DNA of 8,310 nt from Candidatus Bathyarchaeota archaeon (GTDB taxonomy: Archaea; Thermoproteota; Bathyarchaeia; Bathyarchaeales; DTEX01): the NCBI GenBank assembly GCA_018397055.1, contig JAGTQS010000063.1, positions 1-8,310 of the forward strand, in the 5' to 3' direction. Every line of letters starts with the position of its first letter. The first letter of the stretch is position 1. Below, in pieces: positions 1 through 7,600 of the stretch. Under the pieces are notes generated by a model. It worked only from the letters and a program-made list of their open reading frames with translations. It had not been told where the DNA came from and did not search any database. The position numbers and the translations under genes are program-made.

Positions 1-779
1 AATGTGTAGCAGGCGCAGCTGGTAGAATGGGAAGCACCCTCATCAAAGAAGCAGTTGCACGAGGGTTCACAATTGTCGGCGCAGTCGAGGGTAAAGGCAA
101 CCCGAATGTAGGTAAAACCTTGCGGGAAGCCGGAATATGCGATTCGGACATTAAGATAGTGGACCCATCCAACCTTGAGGATGCCGTGAAGGATGCTGAT
201 GTCTATATATCATTCACGACACCTGAGGCTGAGGTGGCAAATCTTCCAGTCGTCGCTGACTTAGGAAAAAGAATAGTCATGGGAACAACAGGATTAACGG
301 CTGAGCAGATGCAAAAAATCAAAGACGCGATTTCTAAAAAGGTTCCAGCGGTAATTTCTCCAAACTACGCGATGGGAGTAAATATTATGTTCCAGCTTTC
401 AAAAACCCTTGCACGTCTGCCGCCTGATTATGACTTCAGCATAACCGAGGTTCATCACACTGGAAAAAAAGATGCGCCGAGTGGGACTGCTAAGAAATTG
501 GGTGAAATTATCTCAGAAGCCCGAAGATACACGACAATGGTTTATGGAAGAGAAGGAATTAACCCTAGAAAACCTGGAGAGCTCGAGATTCTGTCCATTA
601 GAGCAGGCGGGGTAGCTGGAATACACGATCTAATTGTGGCTGGGCCGCATGAGATGATCCGAATTGAACATACGGCTTTCTCACGCAGTGTTTTCGCTCA
701 AGGCGCCCTTTACGCTTCTGAGTGGATATGCAAGCAAACAAAGGCTGGAATCTACAGCATGGAAGAAGTGTTAAGCTAG
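1..779 (+). CDS. dapB: 4-hydroxy-tetrahydrodipicolinate reductase, 5' partial
   Basis: Cytosolic NAD(P)H-dependent reductase of the diaminopimelate lysine pathway; it reduces the DapA product to tetrahydrodipicolinate. The gene is cut by the window edge: the frame is open from base 3 and reads CVAGAAGRMG, the GxxGxxG dinucleotide-binding loop that normally lies a few residues after the start. The ATG at 27 falls inside that loop and is not the real start. Numbering from the first visible residue, other family marks are GTTGLT near 94, SPNYAMGVN near 119, and the catalytic/substrate motif EVHHTGKKDAPSGTA at 149-163, with the His pair at 151-152 and Lys156. A C-terminal GIHDLIVAGPHE...FAQGALYASEW stretch completes the fold. 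The 258 visible codons against a usual 260-270 suggest only a few residues are missing. Aspartokinase follows 35 nt downstream on the same strand. The identification is secure. Confidence 0.96.
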   Translation, partial: CVAGAAGRMGSTLIKEAVARGFTIVGAVEGKGNPNVGKTLREAGICDSDIKIVDPSNLEDAVKDADVYISFTTPEAEVANLPVVADLGKRIVMGTTGLTAEQMQKIKDAISKKVPAVISPNYAMGVNIMFQLSKTLARLPPDYDFSITEVHHTGKKDAPSGTAKKLGEIISEARRYTTMVYGREGINPRKPGELEILSIRAGGVAGIHDLIVAGPHEMIRIEHTAFSRSVFAQGALYASEWICKQTKAGIYSMEEVLS

Positions 780-814
780 AACCTAAAAACTTACGGAAGG
801 GCAGGACGAAAATA

Positions 815-1987
815 ATGGCTAACAGAGCTGTCGTAAAGTTTGGCGGAGCGGACCTTGCTACAGGCGAAAAAATTAGAAAGGCAGCTAAGATTGTTGCAGA
901 TTCAGGATACAAAGAACTCGTCGTCGTAGTCTCAGCGATGGCCGGTGTAACGGACAATCTTACCAAGCTAATTTCAGAAATAGGCATAGCGGACGCTCAG
1001 GATTACGCTGAGATCGTGTCGATGGGTGAAAGGACGAGTGCTCGAATCCTATGCTCCGCACTACGTTCGTTAGGTGTTGACGCAGAATACTTTGATCCAA
1101 GCCAAGAAAACTGGCCAATCATCACAGATTCGAATTTTAAAGATGCAACTCCGAACATGGAAAAAACTTGTGAGCGCGTTAGACGGTTTATTGAGCCTCT
1201 TCTCGGCAAGAAGGTTGTGGTGGTCTGCGGGTTTCTTGGAAGAGACGAAGAGGGCAACATTACTACACTTGGAAGAGGAGGAAGTGACACAACCGCTATG
1301 GTGCTTGGAAACTGTTTGAAAGCAGAAGAGATTGTTCTCGTCAAAGAAACCGAGGGGGTCATGTCAGCAGACCCAAAAATTGTTCCAGAAGCAAAGCCTC
1401 TAAAGAAGCTGGACATTCACGAGATGTTTGCACTTTCGCATGGAGGCGCGAAAATAATTAAGGCTGAAGCACTAAAATTCAAGCTTCCTGATCAAAAACT
1501 GAGAGTGGTCAGCTTTTCCAACGGCATCTCGTCTGGTGGAACTGAAATTTCAGGCGTCTTTAATTCAAATTCATGCGAAATAACAGATAAGAAAGGCCTC
1601 GTAGCAGTTAGCATGATTTGTAGCATAGACCCATCGAATGTGAGTAAAATCGTCTCATCTTTCGGAAACAGGCCAATCTATGGTATCAGCACTGGGAAGG
1701 CTTCGCTTACGGTTTTCACGTCTTCTGAGGAGCCTAATAAATTAATTAGTGAACTTCACCGTTCCGAGTTGTGTAAGGCTTTAAGCCTAAGAACAAATGT
1801 TGGGTTAATCGAGGTAACTCACCCGTCTTTCATAGATTCGCCAGGATGGGTTGCCAAGGTTTCAGGGGCTTTGGCTTCTAAAAATATTAATATAATTGAG
1901 GTTACGAGTAGTAAAGCCACAATAAGCATATTCATTGACGATAAACTGGTTGAAGACGCATTAAACGTTGTGAGGGACATAGTTTGA
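815..1987 (+). CDS. Aspartokinase with C-terminal ACT domains
   Basis: Phosphorylates aspartate to aspartyl-4-phosphate, the entry step to lysine, threonine and methionine. I chose the ATG at 815 (390 aa) because VVKFGG, the phosphate-loop region that opens the kinase fold, follows at residues 6-11. The open frame runs back to 722, but that extension overlaps dapB and has no family character. The kinase domain covers about 5-235: SMGERTSA at 69-76 (substrate region), GFLGRDEEGNITTLGRGGSDTT at 139-160, and EGVMSADP at 180-187 before the HEMFALSHGGAKII segment. Residues 260-390 look like paired ACT regulatory domains, which suggests feedback control by an end product, probably lysine given the neighbours. 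Two motifs deviate: FGGAD replaces the common FGGTS, and KETEGV replaces KDVDGV. The 3' end overlaps the next gene by 4 nt, implying coupled translation. The family is certain; the specific isozyme is not, so I give no symbol. Confidence 0.93.
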   Translation: MANRAVVKFGGADLATGEKIRKAAKIVADSGYKELVVVVSAMAGVTDNLTKLISEIGIADAQDYAEIVSMGERTSARILCSALRSLGVDAEYFDPSQENWPIITDSNFKDATPNMEKTCERVRRFIEPLLGKKVVVVCGFLGRDEEGNITTLGRGGSDTTAMVLGNCLKAEEIVLVKETEGVMSADPKIVPEAKPLKKLDIHEMFALSHGGAKIIKAEALKFKLPDQKLRVVSFSNGISSGGTEISGVFNSNSCEITDKKGLVAVSMICSIDPSNVSKIVSSFGNRPIYGISTGKASLTVFTSSEEPNKLISELHRSELCKALSLRTNVGLIEVTHPSFIDSPGWVAKVSGALASKNINIIEVTSSKATISIFIDDKLVEDALNVVRDIV

Positions 1988-3036
1988 AAAGAAAAGTTGC
2001 AATATTAGGAGCCACAGGAGCGGTTGGACAAAGGTTCATAGAGCTCCTCCAAGGCCACCCGTGGTTCGACATAGAAGTCCTCGCTGCATCCGAAAGGTCA
2101 GCGGGCAAAAAATTCAGCGAAGCCTGCAAATGGCGGCTGGAATCTGAAATGCCCAAGGAAATAGGCGAAATGCCAGTTGTCAACACAACCCTTAAAGAGG
2201 TAAAAGAAGCAAGCAACATAGACTTTGTGTTTTCAGCCCTTCCTGGAAACATAGCTGGACCAATAGAAACAGAGTTCGCCGCCGAGTTTTCAGTAGTCAG
2301 TAAAGCAAGCGCGCATAGGATGGAAGCCGATGTTCCACTCATAATTCCAGAGGTCAATCCCGAACATCTAGGGCTTATTCCAATTCAAAAAAAGAACCGA
2401 GGCTGGAACGGCTTCATATCTACAGATCCCAACTGTAGCACAATACAGCTTGCTATAACGCTTAAGGCGCTGATGAGATTTGGCGTAAAACGTTTGATTG
2501 TCTCAACGATGCAGGCCTTAAGCGGCGCAGGCTATCCAGGGGTAGCCTCACTGGACATTATTGACAATGTTGTCCCGTTCATTTCAGGCGAAGAAGAAAA
2601 GATGGAAAGCGAAACGAGAAAGATCTTGGGAACTTTTGACGGCAAACAGGTTCAGCCAGCTAACATGACTATAAGTGCCAGCTGCCACCGTGTGAACGTG
2701 AAAGATGGCCACCTTGAGGCTGTCTATGTAGAACTTGAGCAGAAACCGAGTGTTGACGAATTTAAGGCTGCACTACGAAACTTTGTTGGTGAACCCCAGA
2801 AACTTAAGCTTCCTTCAGCCCCTGAGAAACCCATAATTGTCCGAGAAGAGGTTGATAGACCACAGCCGAGATTCGACCGTGACGCTGGGAAAGGCATGAG
2901 CATCGTTGTCGGACGAGTCAGAAGCGACTCAATCATGACTTTTAAGTATCTTTGCCTTGGACACAACACAATTAGAGGCGCAGCTGGAGCAGGCATTCTC
3001 AGCGCGGAGCTTATGGCGGCAAAGAAACTCATTTAA
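1984..3036 (+). CDS. asd: Aspartate-semialdehyde dehydrogenase, archaeal type
   Basis: NADP-dependent enzyme that reduces aspartyl-4-phosphate to aspartate-4-semialdehyde, directly after the upstream aspartokinase. Length is 350 aa, typical of the archaeal/fungal branch. Start is a TTG whose last bases form the aspartokinase stop (TTGA, 1984-1987). GAGGG at 1972-1976 sits 7 nt upstream as a ribosome binding site, and the nucleotide-binding loop VAILGATGAVGQRF begins at residue 5, leaving no room for a later start. The catalytic Cys is Cys151 in STDPNCSTIQLA; the active-site His is probably His243 in CHRVNVKDGH. SALPGNIAGPIE near 84-95 and GAGYPGVASLDIIDN near 181-195 are further family segments. 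The C-terminal half is the dimerisation/catalytic domain. A malonyl-CoA reductase of the same superfamily is possible in principle, but the aspartokinase coupling and dapB/lysA context make this unlikely. Confidence 0.95.
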   Translation: MKRKVAILGATGAVGQRFIELLQGHPWFDIEVLAASERSAGKKFSEACKWRLESEMPKEIGEMPVVNTTLKEVKEASNIDFVFSALPGNIAGPIETEFAAEFSVVSKASAHRMEADVPLIIPEVNPEHLGLIPIQKKNRGWNGFISTDPNCSTIQLAITLKALMRFGVKRLIVSTMQALSGAGYPGVASLDIIDNVVPFISGEEEKMESETRKILGTFDGKQVQPANMTISASCHRVNVKDGHLEAVYVELEQKPSVDEFKAALRNFVGEPQKLKLPSAPEKPIIVREEVDRPQPRFDRDAGKGMSIVVGRVRSDSIMTFKYLCLGHNTIRGAAGAGILSAELMAAKKLI

Positions 3037-3081
3037 TAATAAATCAAAAAGGCATCTACTATTGTGTAGTTGGCGACATCG
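3037..3081 (+). promoter_or_regulatory. Possible internal promoter ahead of lysA
   Basis: This 45-nt gap is the largest in the lysine block. It begins with an AT-only run, TTTAATAATAAAT at about 3032-3044, resembling an archaeal TATA element. A start of transcription about 25 nt downstream would leave a short leader before the lysA ATG at 3082. I see no clear BRE and no strong ribosome binding site. Read-through from asd is an equally good explanation. Confidence 0.2.
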
Positions 3082-4371
3082 ATGGCAAAATTTATTCATG
3101 AGTACTTCGAGAATAAAGATGGAGTATTATATATTGACGGCGTGTCATCTCTGAAGCTAGCAAAAGAGTTTGACACGCCCTTGTACGTTATGAGCGAACG
3201 AAGAATCAGAGATAATTTTCGACTCCTTTCGAAGGCCCTGACCAAACACTACAGCAAGGTAAGAATCTATTACTCTGCAAAGGCTAACACAAGCCTTTCT
3301 GTTCTCAAAATCCTTTTAAGTGAAGGCTCATGCGTAGACGCAGTTAGCCCAGGCGAGGTTTACCTAGCACTCAATGCCGATTTTCCACCTGAAAAGATTC
3401 TGTTCACAGGAACAAGCGTGAGAAACGATGAGCTTAGGTTTCTCGTAGAATCAAACGTGACGATTAACGTAGACTCGATTTCTCAATTGAAGAGGCTGCT
3501 TAGATTTCATGTGCCTGATCTGCTTTCTGTAAGGGTTAATCCTGAGGTTGGCGCTGGGCACCATGAGCATGTCGTTACTGGCGGAAAAGCCTCGAAGTTT
3601 GGAATCTGGCAGGGCGATGTTGTTGAAGCCTATAAAACGGCGAAGAAAGCAGGCGTCAAAAAATTCGGCATCCAGATGCACATAGGCTCTGGGAACCTTA
3701 CAGTTGAGCCTTACCTTGAGGCGATTGAGAAACAATTGCAGATTGCTGGTCACGTAAAAAATGAATTAGGCGTTGACTTCGAGTTCATCGACATAGGTGG
3801 AGGCATCGGGGTACCCTATCGACCGGAAGAAAAACCCTTGAACATAGACGAGTTCGCTGAAAAAATTTTGGAACTATTTAAGAACAAAACCAAAGAGTAC
3901 GAGCTCGGAGAGCCTTGGATTTACCTTGAGCCTGGCCGGTTCATCATCTGCGACGCCGTGGTTCTTTTAACGGCAGTAAACACGGTGAAGGCTACGCCCT
4001 TCAAAAAATTTGTCGGAGTTGACGCAGGGTTTAATACGCTCATTAGACCAGCGATGTACGGCTCATATCACCCGATAGTTGTGGCGAACAAGTTAAATGA
4101 GCCTGAAAAAGACATTTACGATGTCGCTGGTCCACTTTGCGAGTCAGGAGACATCATTGCCCGTGACAGGAAATTGCCCAAAATTGAGGAAGGTGACTTG
4201 CTGGCTGTCTTAAATGCTGGGGCTTACGGATTTTCGATGAGTTCGCAGTACAATTCGAGGCCTAGATGCGCTGAGGTTCTCGTGAAAGATGGTGAATATG
4301 TGCTGGTAAGAGAAAGAGAAACATTTGAAACATTGTTGGAAAGACAAACCCTTCCACCGTGGCTTAAATAG
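3082..4371 (+). CDS. lysA: Diaminopimelate decarboxylase
   Basis: PLP enzyme that decarboxylates meso-diaminopimelate to L-lysine, the last pathway step. The ATG at 3082 gives 429 aa; an in-frame TTG at 3070 would add four residues. Fold type III signatures run in order: IYYSAKAN, with the PLP Schiff-base Lys67; HEHVVTGGKASKFGI near 161-175; MHIGSGN near 199-205; DIGGGIGVPY at 237-246 (phosphate binding); EPGR at 283-286; VDAGFNTLIRPAMYGSYHP near 313-330; and GPLCESGD at 350-357, with Cys353 completing the neighbouring subunit's active site. GAYGFSMSSQYNSRPR near 380-395 supplies the substrate and PLP tyrosines. All expected residues are present, so it should be active. CESGD favours diaminopimelate over ornithine or arginine decarboxylases, and dapB upstream agrees. 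Its 3' end meets the minus-strand URO-D gene after 20 bp. Confidence 0.97.
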   Translation: MAKFIHEYFENKDGVLYIDGVSSLKLAKEFDTPLYVMSERRIRDNFRLLSKALTKHYSKVRIYYSAKANTSLSVLKILLSEGSCVDAVSPGEVYLALNADFPPEKILFTGTSVRNDELRFLVESNVTINVDSISQLKRLLRFHVPDLLSVRVNPEVGAGHHEHVVTGGKASKFGIWQGDVVEAYKTAKKAGVKKFGIQMHIGSGNLTVEPYLEAIEKQLQIAGHVKNELGVDFEFIDIGGGIGVPYRPEEKPLNIDEFAEKILELFKNKTKEYELGEPWIYLEPGRFIICDAVVLLTAVNTVKATPFKKFVGVDAGFNTLIRPAMYGSYHPIVVANKLNEPEKDIYDVAGPLCESGDIIARDRKLPKIEEGDLLAVLNAGAYGFSMSSQYNSRPRCAEVLVKDGEYVLVRERETFETLLERQTLPPWLK

Positions 4372-4391
4372 CCGTCACCCAAAAATGGATG
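4372..4391. terminator. Short convergent gap with a T5 run on the minus strand
   Basis: Two oppositely oriented transcription units end 20 bp apart here. Bases 4381-4385 are AAAAA, read as TTTTT on the minus strand 7 nt beyond the URO-D stop codon, which fits the short T-runs that end archaeal transcripts. On the plus strand the nearest T5 run (about 4408-4412) lies inside the URO-D coding region, so the two messages may overlap at their 3' ends. There is no hairpin. Confidence 0.25.
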
Positions 4392-5579
4392 TCAGTATTG
4401 TCCGTACTTTTTAGCTGCCTTAACTATAGCAAAAATGTTTTCGTCCGGCGTGTCTCTTCCAACTTGGTCTCCTGTTGAAAGTACGTAGCCTCCGCCTTCT
4501 TTAGCTGCTTCGATGCATTCTTTAGCCATCAGCTCAACTTGCTTTGGCGAGGCGAACAGAAGCTTAGTAGTTTGTATGTTGCCCTTTAAAGCGATTTTTT
4601 TGCCATAAAGCCTTTTAATTTCAGCTAAGTCGCAATCGCCGTTTGGAGGGGGCTCTAGAGGCTCAATAGATGAGAGGTTAGTTTCGGCAACGGCTTTTTC
4701 AACAATGAACTTTTCTCTGCCACATGAATGCAGGTGTGAGGGTATTCCAGCTTCTTTGGCCATTCTCGTTATTTTCTTTAGTGTTGGCAAGCTAAGCTCC
4801 ACGAAGATTTTTGGTGACTGAAGGGTCAGTAAGCCAGAGGCGCCTATCATGAGGAATTCAGGCTGAAATTTTAGTCCTTTTTCAACGTAGCTAATAATGT
4901 AGTCATGGTACATCCGCCTGTATTCTTCGATGAGGTAACGCTTTTGCATGTAGAGTCTACAGATTTGAGGCAAGCCGCCGTCAATCAGGCCATATAGGTC
5001 TTGAAATCCAGGCAACCCAACGGAGAGGCCTGTTGTTCCCAAGTTGCCCATTGCTTTCGCCATAGTGGCGTAGGCTTCGTCGCTTAGGTTGGAGGGGTCG
5101 GGGTAAAAATATTGTAGGTGTTCAAATTCTTTTTCGAAGTCTTTGAAAAACTTCCTCGTGGTCCAAGGCGGCTGGTCTTTGTAATAGTTCGTTTCAGACC
5201 AAAGTTTGCCTTTTGGTGTTCTAAGATATGTTCGGACAGTGATAACGTCACTTTCCTTGTTCATGATTATGTTTCTGAATCTTCTTTTGTCTTTCTTATC
5301 TCTTGGACGCTGAGAAGCGTCAGAGTCAACTAGGGGTCCTAGGTATCCGCCGTACTGCCACCCGTCTATTTTGTAGTATTTTACAGCTTCAATGTAGGCC
5401 TTCCACAAAGGCGGATTTCCATACAAATAGATTTCCCAAAATGGCTTGCCAGTTAGCTTTGCAGGAACCATGTTTGAAATGTCTGGAGAAGCAGGAACAC
5501 GGTCTGGCTGCTCATTCCGAAAGGCCGTAAGCATTCTTTCTTTAGCTGTTAATACTTCAGTCAGACTCGATGCCTCCAA
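4392..5579 (-). CDS. URO-D-fold protein, MtaA/corrinoid methyltransferase-like
   Basis: Uroporphyrinogen-decarboxylase superfamily protein of 395 aa. The N-terminal LTAKERMLTAFRNEQPDRVP (10-29) is the hallmark opening of the family's methyltransferase-like branch. HSCGR (284-288) supplies the His-x-Cys pair that binds zinc in MtaA/MtbA-type enzymes. YVLSTGDQVGRDTPDENI (365-382) is the C-terminal family motif, but Asp371 stands where those enzymes have the third zinc ligand Cys. True heme-pathway HemE is unlikely: its N-terminal RQAGR signature is absent. Substrate is unknown; methyl transfer to or from a corrinoid protein or thiol is a guess. The longest frame starts with TTG at 5579, but GGAGG overlaps that codon and would better serve a CTG at 5564; an ATG lies at 5534. 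The gene sits 13 nt after flpA on the same strand, probably in one transcript. No corrinoid protein gene is nearby. Confidence 0.82.
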   Translation of the reverse strand: MEASSLTEVLTAKERMLTAFRNEQPDRVPASPDISNMVPAKLTGKPFWEIYLYGNPPLWKAYIEAVKYYKIDGWQYGGYLGPLVDSDASQRPRDKKDKRRFRNIIMNKESDVITVRTYLRTPKGKLWSETNYYKDQPPWTTRKFFKDFEKEFEHLQYFYPDPSNLSDEAYATMAKAMGNLGTTGLSVGLPGFQDLYGLIDGGLPQICRLYMQKRYLIEEYRRMYHDYIISYVEKGLKFQPEFLMIGASGLLTLQSPKIFVELSLPTLKKITRMAKEAGIPSHLHSCGREKFIVEKAVAETNLSSIEPLEPPPNGDCDLAEIKRLYGKKIALKGNIQTTKLLFASPKQVELMAKECIEAAKEGGGYVLSTGDQVGRDTPDENIFAIVKAAKKYGQY

Positions 5580-5592
5580 AATCTAACTCGTA

Positions 5593-6309
5593 TTATGAAA
5601 TATATTGGCTCCTGGACATGTATTTTGCAACGACCAACACGTGGTCTTTGTCGTACGGTTCAAGGCGAACAACTTCGGAAATTACAAATCCGTTTTCTTT
5701 AAGCACGTTGATTTCTTGTCTATATACTTCTGAAGGTTCCATAGTTACATCAATGCTTCGAGATTTAATCGCTAACATCGCCCAACCCTCTTTTTCAAGA
5801 AACAATCTAGCGTTGCTTACAAGGAGTTTTGCTTGTTCAGGCTGAGCGACATCACAGTAGATTGCATTTACGCTCTGAACGATTGATGAATACTGGCTAG
5901 GAATTCTGGCATCAGCCAATATAGGAGCCATGTTACCTCTATACTTACAAACATTGTTTATAAGGTCCCTTATCGACCTCGGTGCAAACTCCACGCAGTA
6001 TACATAGCCATTGTTTCCAACTATGTCCGACACATGACTGGCAGTTGTTCCAGAGGCTGCGCCTAAATACAAAACCCTGCTACCCAGCTTAATGGGCAAA
6101 TGCTTAAGACCTTTAAGAATTGCACCGGCCAGCTTACTGCGAAAAGGATCCCAAAGCCTGTATTCTGCGTCGCTGATTCTTACTAGACGTTCGCCGTACA
6201 CGTTTCTACCAGGAGACAAGTTCAAAGTAGCAAGTCTAGGCGACTTTTCTTCAAGAAAAACCTGGAATACACCTTCAAACGATCGGTGAGGCTGAACCTC
6301 AGCGTCCAT
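5593..6309 (-). CDS. flpA: Fibrillarin-like rRNA/tRNA 2'-O-methyltransferase
   Basis: Catalytic subunit of the archaeal box C/D sRNP; it transfers a methyl group from S-adenosylmethionine to the ribose 2'-OH at sites chosen by guide RNAs. Length is 238 aa, as usual for archaeal forms, which lack the eukaryotic Gly/Arg-rich N-terminus. The N-terminal region (1-60) includes the family segment NVYGERLVRISDAEYRLWDPFRSKLAGAI. The SAM-binding loop is VLYLGAASGTTASHVSDIVG (79-98). The catalytic K-D-K-H tetrad can be read as Lys59, Asp153, Lys182 and His223. The ATG at 6309 lies inside the 3' end of nop5 (11-nt overlap), with AAGGAG 5 nt upstream as the ribosome binding site, so translation is probably coupled and keeps the two partners in balance. 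No guide RNA gene was recognised in the window. Confidence 0.96.
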   Translation of the reverse strand: MDAEVQPHRSFEGVFQVFLEEKSPRLATLNLSPGRNVYGERLVRISDAEYRLWDPFRSKLAGAILKGLKHLPIKLGSRVLYLGAASGTTASHVSDIVGNNGYVYCVEFAPRSIRDLINNVCKYRGNMAPILADARIPSQYSSIVQSVNAIYCDVAQPEQAKLLVSNARLFLEKEGWAMLAIKSRSIDVTMEPSEVYRQEINVLKENGFVISEVVRLEPYDKDHVLVVAKYMSRSQYIS

Positions 6310-7546
6310 GTTTTCTCCTTCTTCTCGAAGGTTTCATTTTTCCCATTACTTTAGGAGGCCTTTTTTCATGCGTCTTTGGTTTAGGCTCCGGGTACTTTCT
6401 TTGGAGTTCATCAACTCTTTTTTCGAGATCTGCCTTTAGTTTGTCGCCAATATAGGTTCCGCTGAACGCGTCAGTTCTAACAGCAATTGCAAGTTTACCA
6501 GAGAAAATCCTCGCAACCTTTCCTCTGAGCCGGCGGTTTGACCCGTGAACCAAGGCGTGCTGGAAAATTATGCCGTGCTTTGGTGGACGAGCACCAGTTG
6601 TCAGTGACCTGAATAACGCTTTTTCCGCTCCTAGAACCTGTATTGTGCTCGCAGGCATCTTTGCCAGATTCATCAATCCGCCAGCTATGGCTATAAGCCT
6701 CGCTCCTAACGTTGCTCCTGAAAGGAAAGAGGTGTTCGGCGCCACCTCCTCCATCAAATCTTCAATATATTTTTCCGTGCTTGACTTTTCTTCAAACAAC
6801 CCTAGAACGCAACTGCATAATGATTGAATTTGTATTATGTCCTGATCTTTAAGTTCTCCGCCCATTGAGGATGCCGCAGCTTTCGCAATCTGAGCAGCCT
6901 TGTTTTGGGAAATACCAAGTTTTTCTATATTTTCTTGAGTGAAATCTTTTTTTCTACCGAGGTTCTTTACGAGATTTGCGTACACCTCGTGTTTTTCCAC
7001 AAGCCTGTCTAGCTCAGGAAAATGCAGTCCATACCATTCGCGTATACGGGTTGAAATAAGATTCAAAGTTTTATCCATGTCGTCTAACGCTTGAACAGCT
7101 TGCACAATCATAAGGTCTCTTTTTTCGGTTGCCTTCCTTACTTTAAGCTGCGAAACCTCCATTGAAACATCGTGAATCCACCGAGAAAGTTCAGAGGCGT
7201 CTTTGACAAATCCCGTTTGAACAGCGTATTCGCCCATCTTTCTTCGGAAGTTCTCGCCTACTTCAGATGGAGAGACAACCTCAACTTCTACATTCAGTTG
7301 AGCTTGCACAGTTCGGCTAAGCGCAGGATTTTCAAAAACAAACTTTGTGAAACCTTTTTCTTTTAGTTCTTTGACGACTTCAGGTATCTCGCTTACATTT
7401 TTACCCGCGTCGATGTCCACAAGTTTAGCTGCGATTTCCAAGGTGTTTTGAGAGAAAAGTTTGTAAGCAGCGATCTTGCCATCTTCGCCGAAGCCTATAA
7501 CTCCTAAAACGCTTGTGACCACAGTTGCCTTCAAAACATTCACCAC
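6299..7546 (-). CDS. Nop5/Nop56-family box C/D sRNP scaffold protein
   Basis: Bridges fibrillarin and L7Ae on box C/D guide RNA. The 415 aa divide as expected: an N-terminal fibrillarin-binding domain (about 1-120), a helical coiled-coil dimerisation region with NOSIC character (about 125-260), and the RNA-binding Nop domain (about 265-365), carrying APNTSFLSGATLGARLI and the diagnostic GAEKALFR at 306-313, then HGIIFQHALVH. A Lys/Arg-rich tail (388-415, ending PSRRRRKHGR) probably contacts RNA. I took the GTG at 7546; a second GTG is codon 2, so the exact start is uncertain by one codon. No strong ribosome binding site is visible, although the upstream GGGTAAAGAG is purine-rich. It is first in the minus-strand unit and overlaps flpA, the conserved archaeal arrangement. 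Confidence 0.96.
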   Translation of the reverse strand: MVNVLKATVVTSVLGVIGFGEDGKIAAYKLFSQNTLEIAAKLVDIDAGKNVSEIPEVVKELKEKGFTKFVFENPALSRTVQAQLNVEVEVVSPSEVGENFRRKMGEYAVQTGFVKDASELSRWIHDVSMEVSQLKVRKATEKRDLMIVQAVQALDDMDKTLNLISTRIREWYGLHFPELDRLVEKHEVYANLVKNLGRKKDFTQENIEKLGISQNKAAQIAKAAASSMGGELKDQDIIQIQSLCSCVLGLFEEKSSTEKYIEDLMEEVAPNTSFLSGATLGARLIAIAGGLMNLAKMPASTIQVLGAEKALFRSLTTGARPPKHGIIFQHALVHGSNRRLRGKVARIFSGKLAIAVRTDAFSGTYIGDKLKADLEKRVDELQRKYPEPKPKTHEKRPPKVMGKMKPSRRRRKHGR

Positions 7547-7600
7547 GTCTCTTTACCCTTTATGGTTATACCCTACGAATAACCTTTTCCATAAAGAAAA
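7547..7600 (-). promoter_or_regulatory. Candidate promoter region for the nop5 unit
   Basis: Upstream of the nop5 GTG the minus strand reads CTTTATGG at 7596-7589, a weak TATA-like element. Transcription starting about 25 nt downstream would give a leader of roughly 20 nt. A small inverted repeat, GGT-TAT-ACC (7564-7572), lies between it and the start codon. No convincing BRE is visible, so this is a positional guess. Confidence 0.22.

Noticed and set aside
27..29. ATG as the start of dapB
   Set aside because: The in-frame codons before it encode the first part of the GxxGxxG nucleotide-binding loop, so the gene starts left of the window.
722..814. N-terminal extension of aspartokinase
   Set aside because: It overlaps the end of dapB, has no family similarity, and the kinase motif KFGG begins just after the ATG at 815.
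598..2357. Antisense open frames of 100-140 codons (598-987, 1003-1416, 1932-2357)
   Set aside because: They lie opposite strongly conserved genes and show no domain character; their composition is that of mirrored coding sequence.
4392..5579. Heme-pathway uroporphyrinogen decarboxylase (hemE)
   Set aside because: The N-terminal RQAGR signature is absent, while HSCG and the PDRVP opening match the methyltransferase-like branch.
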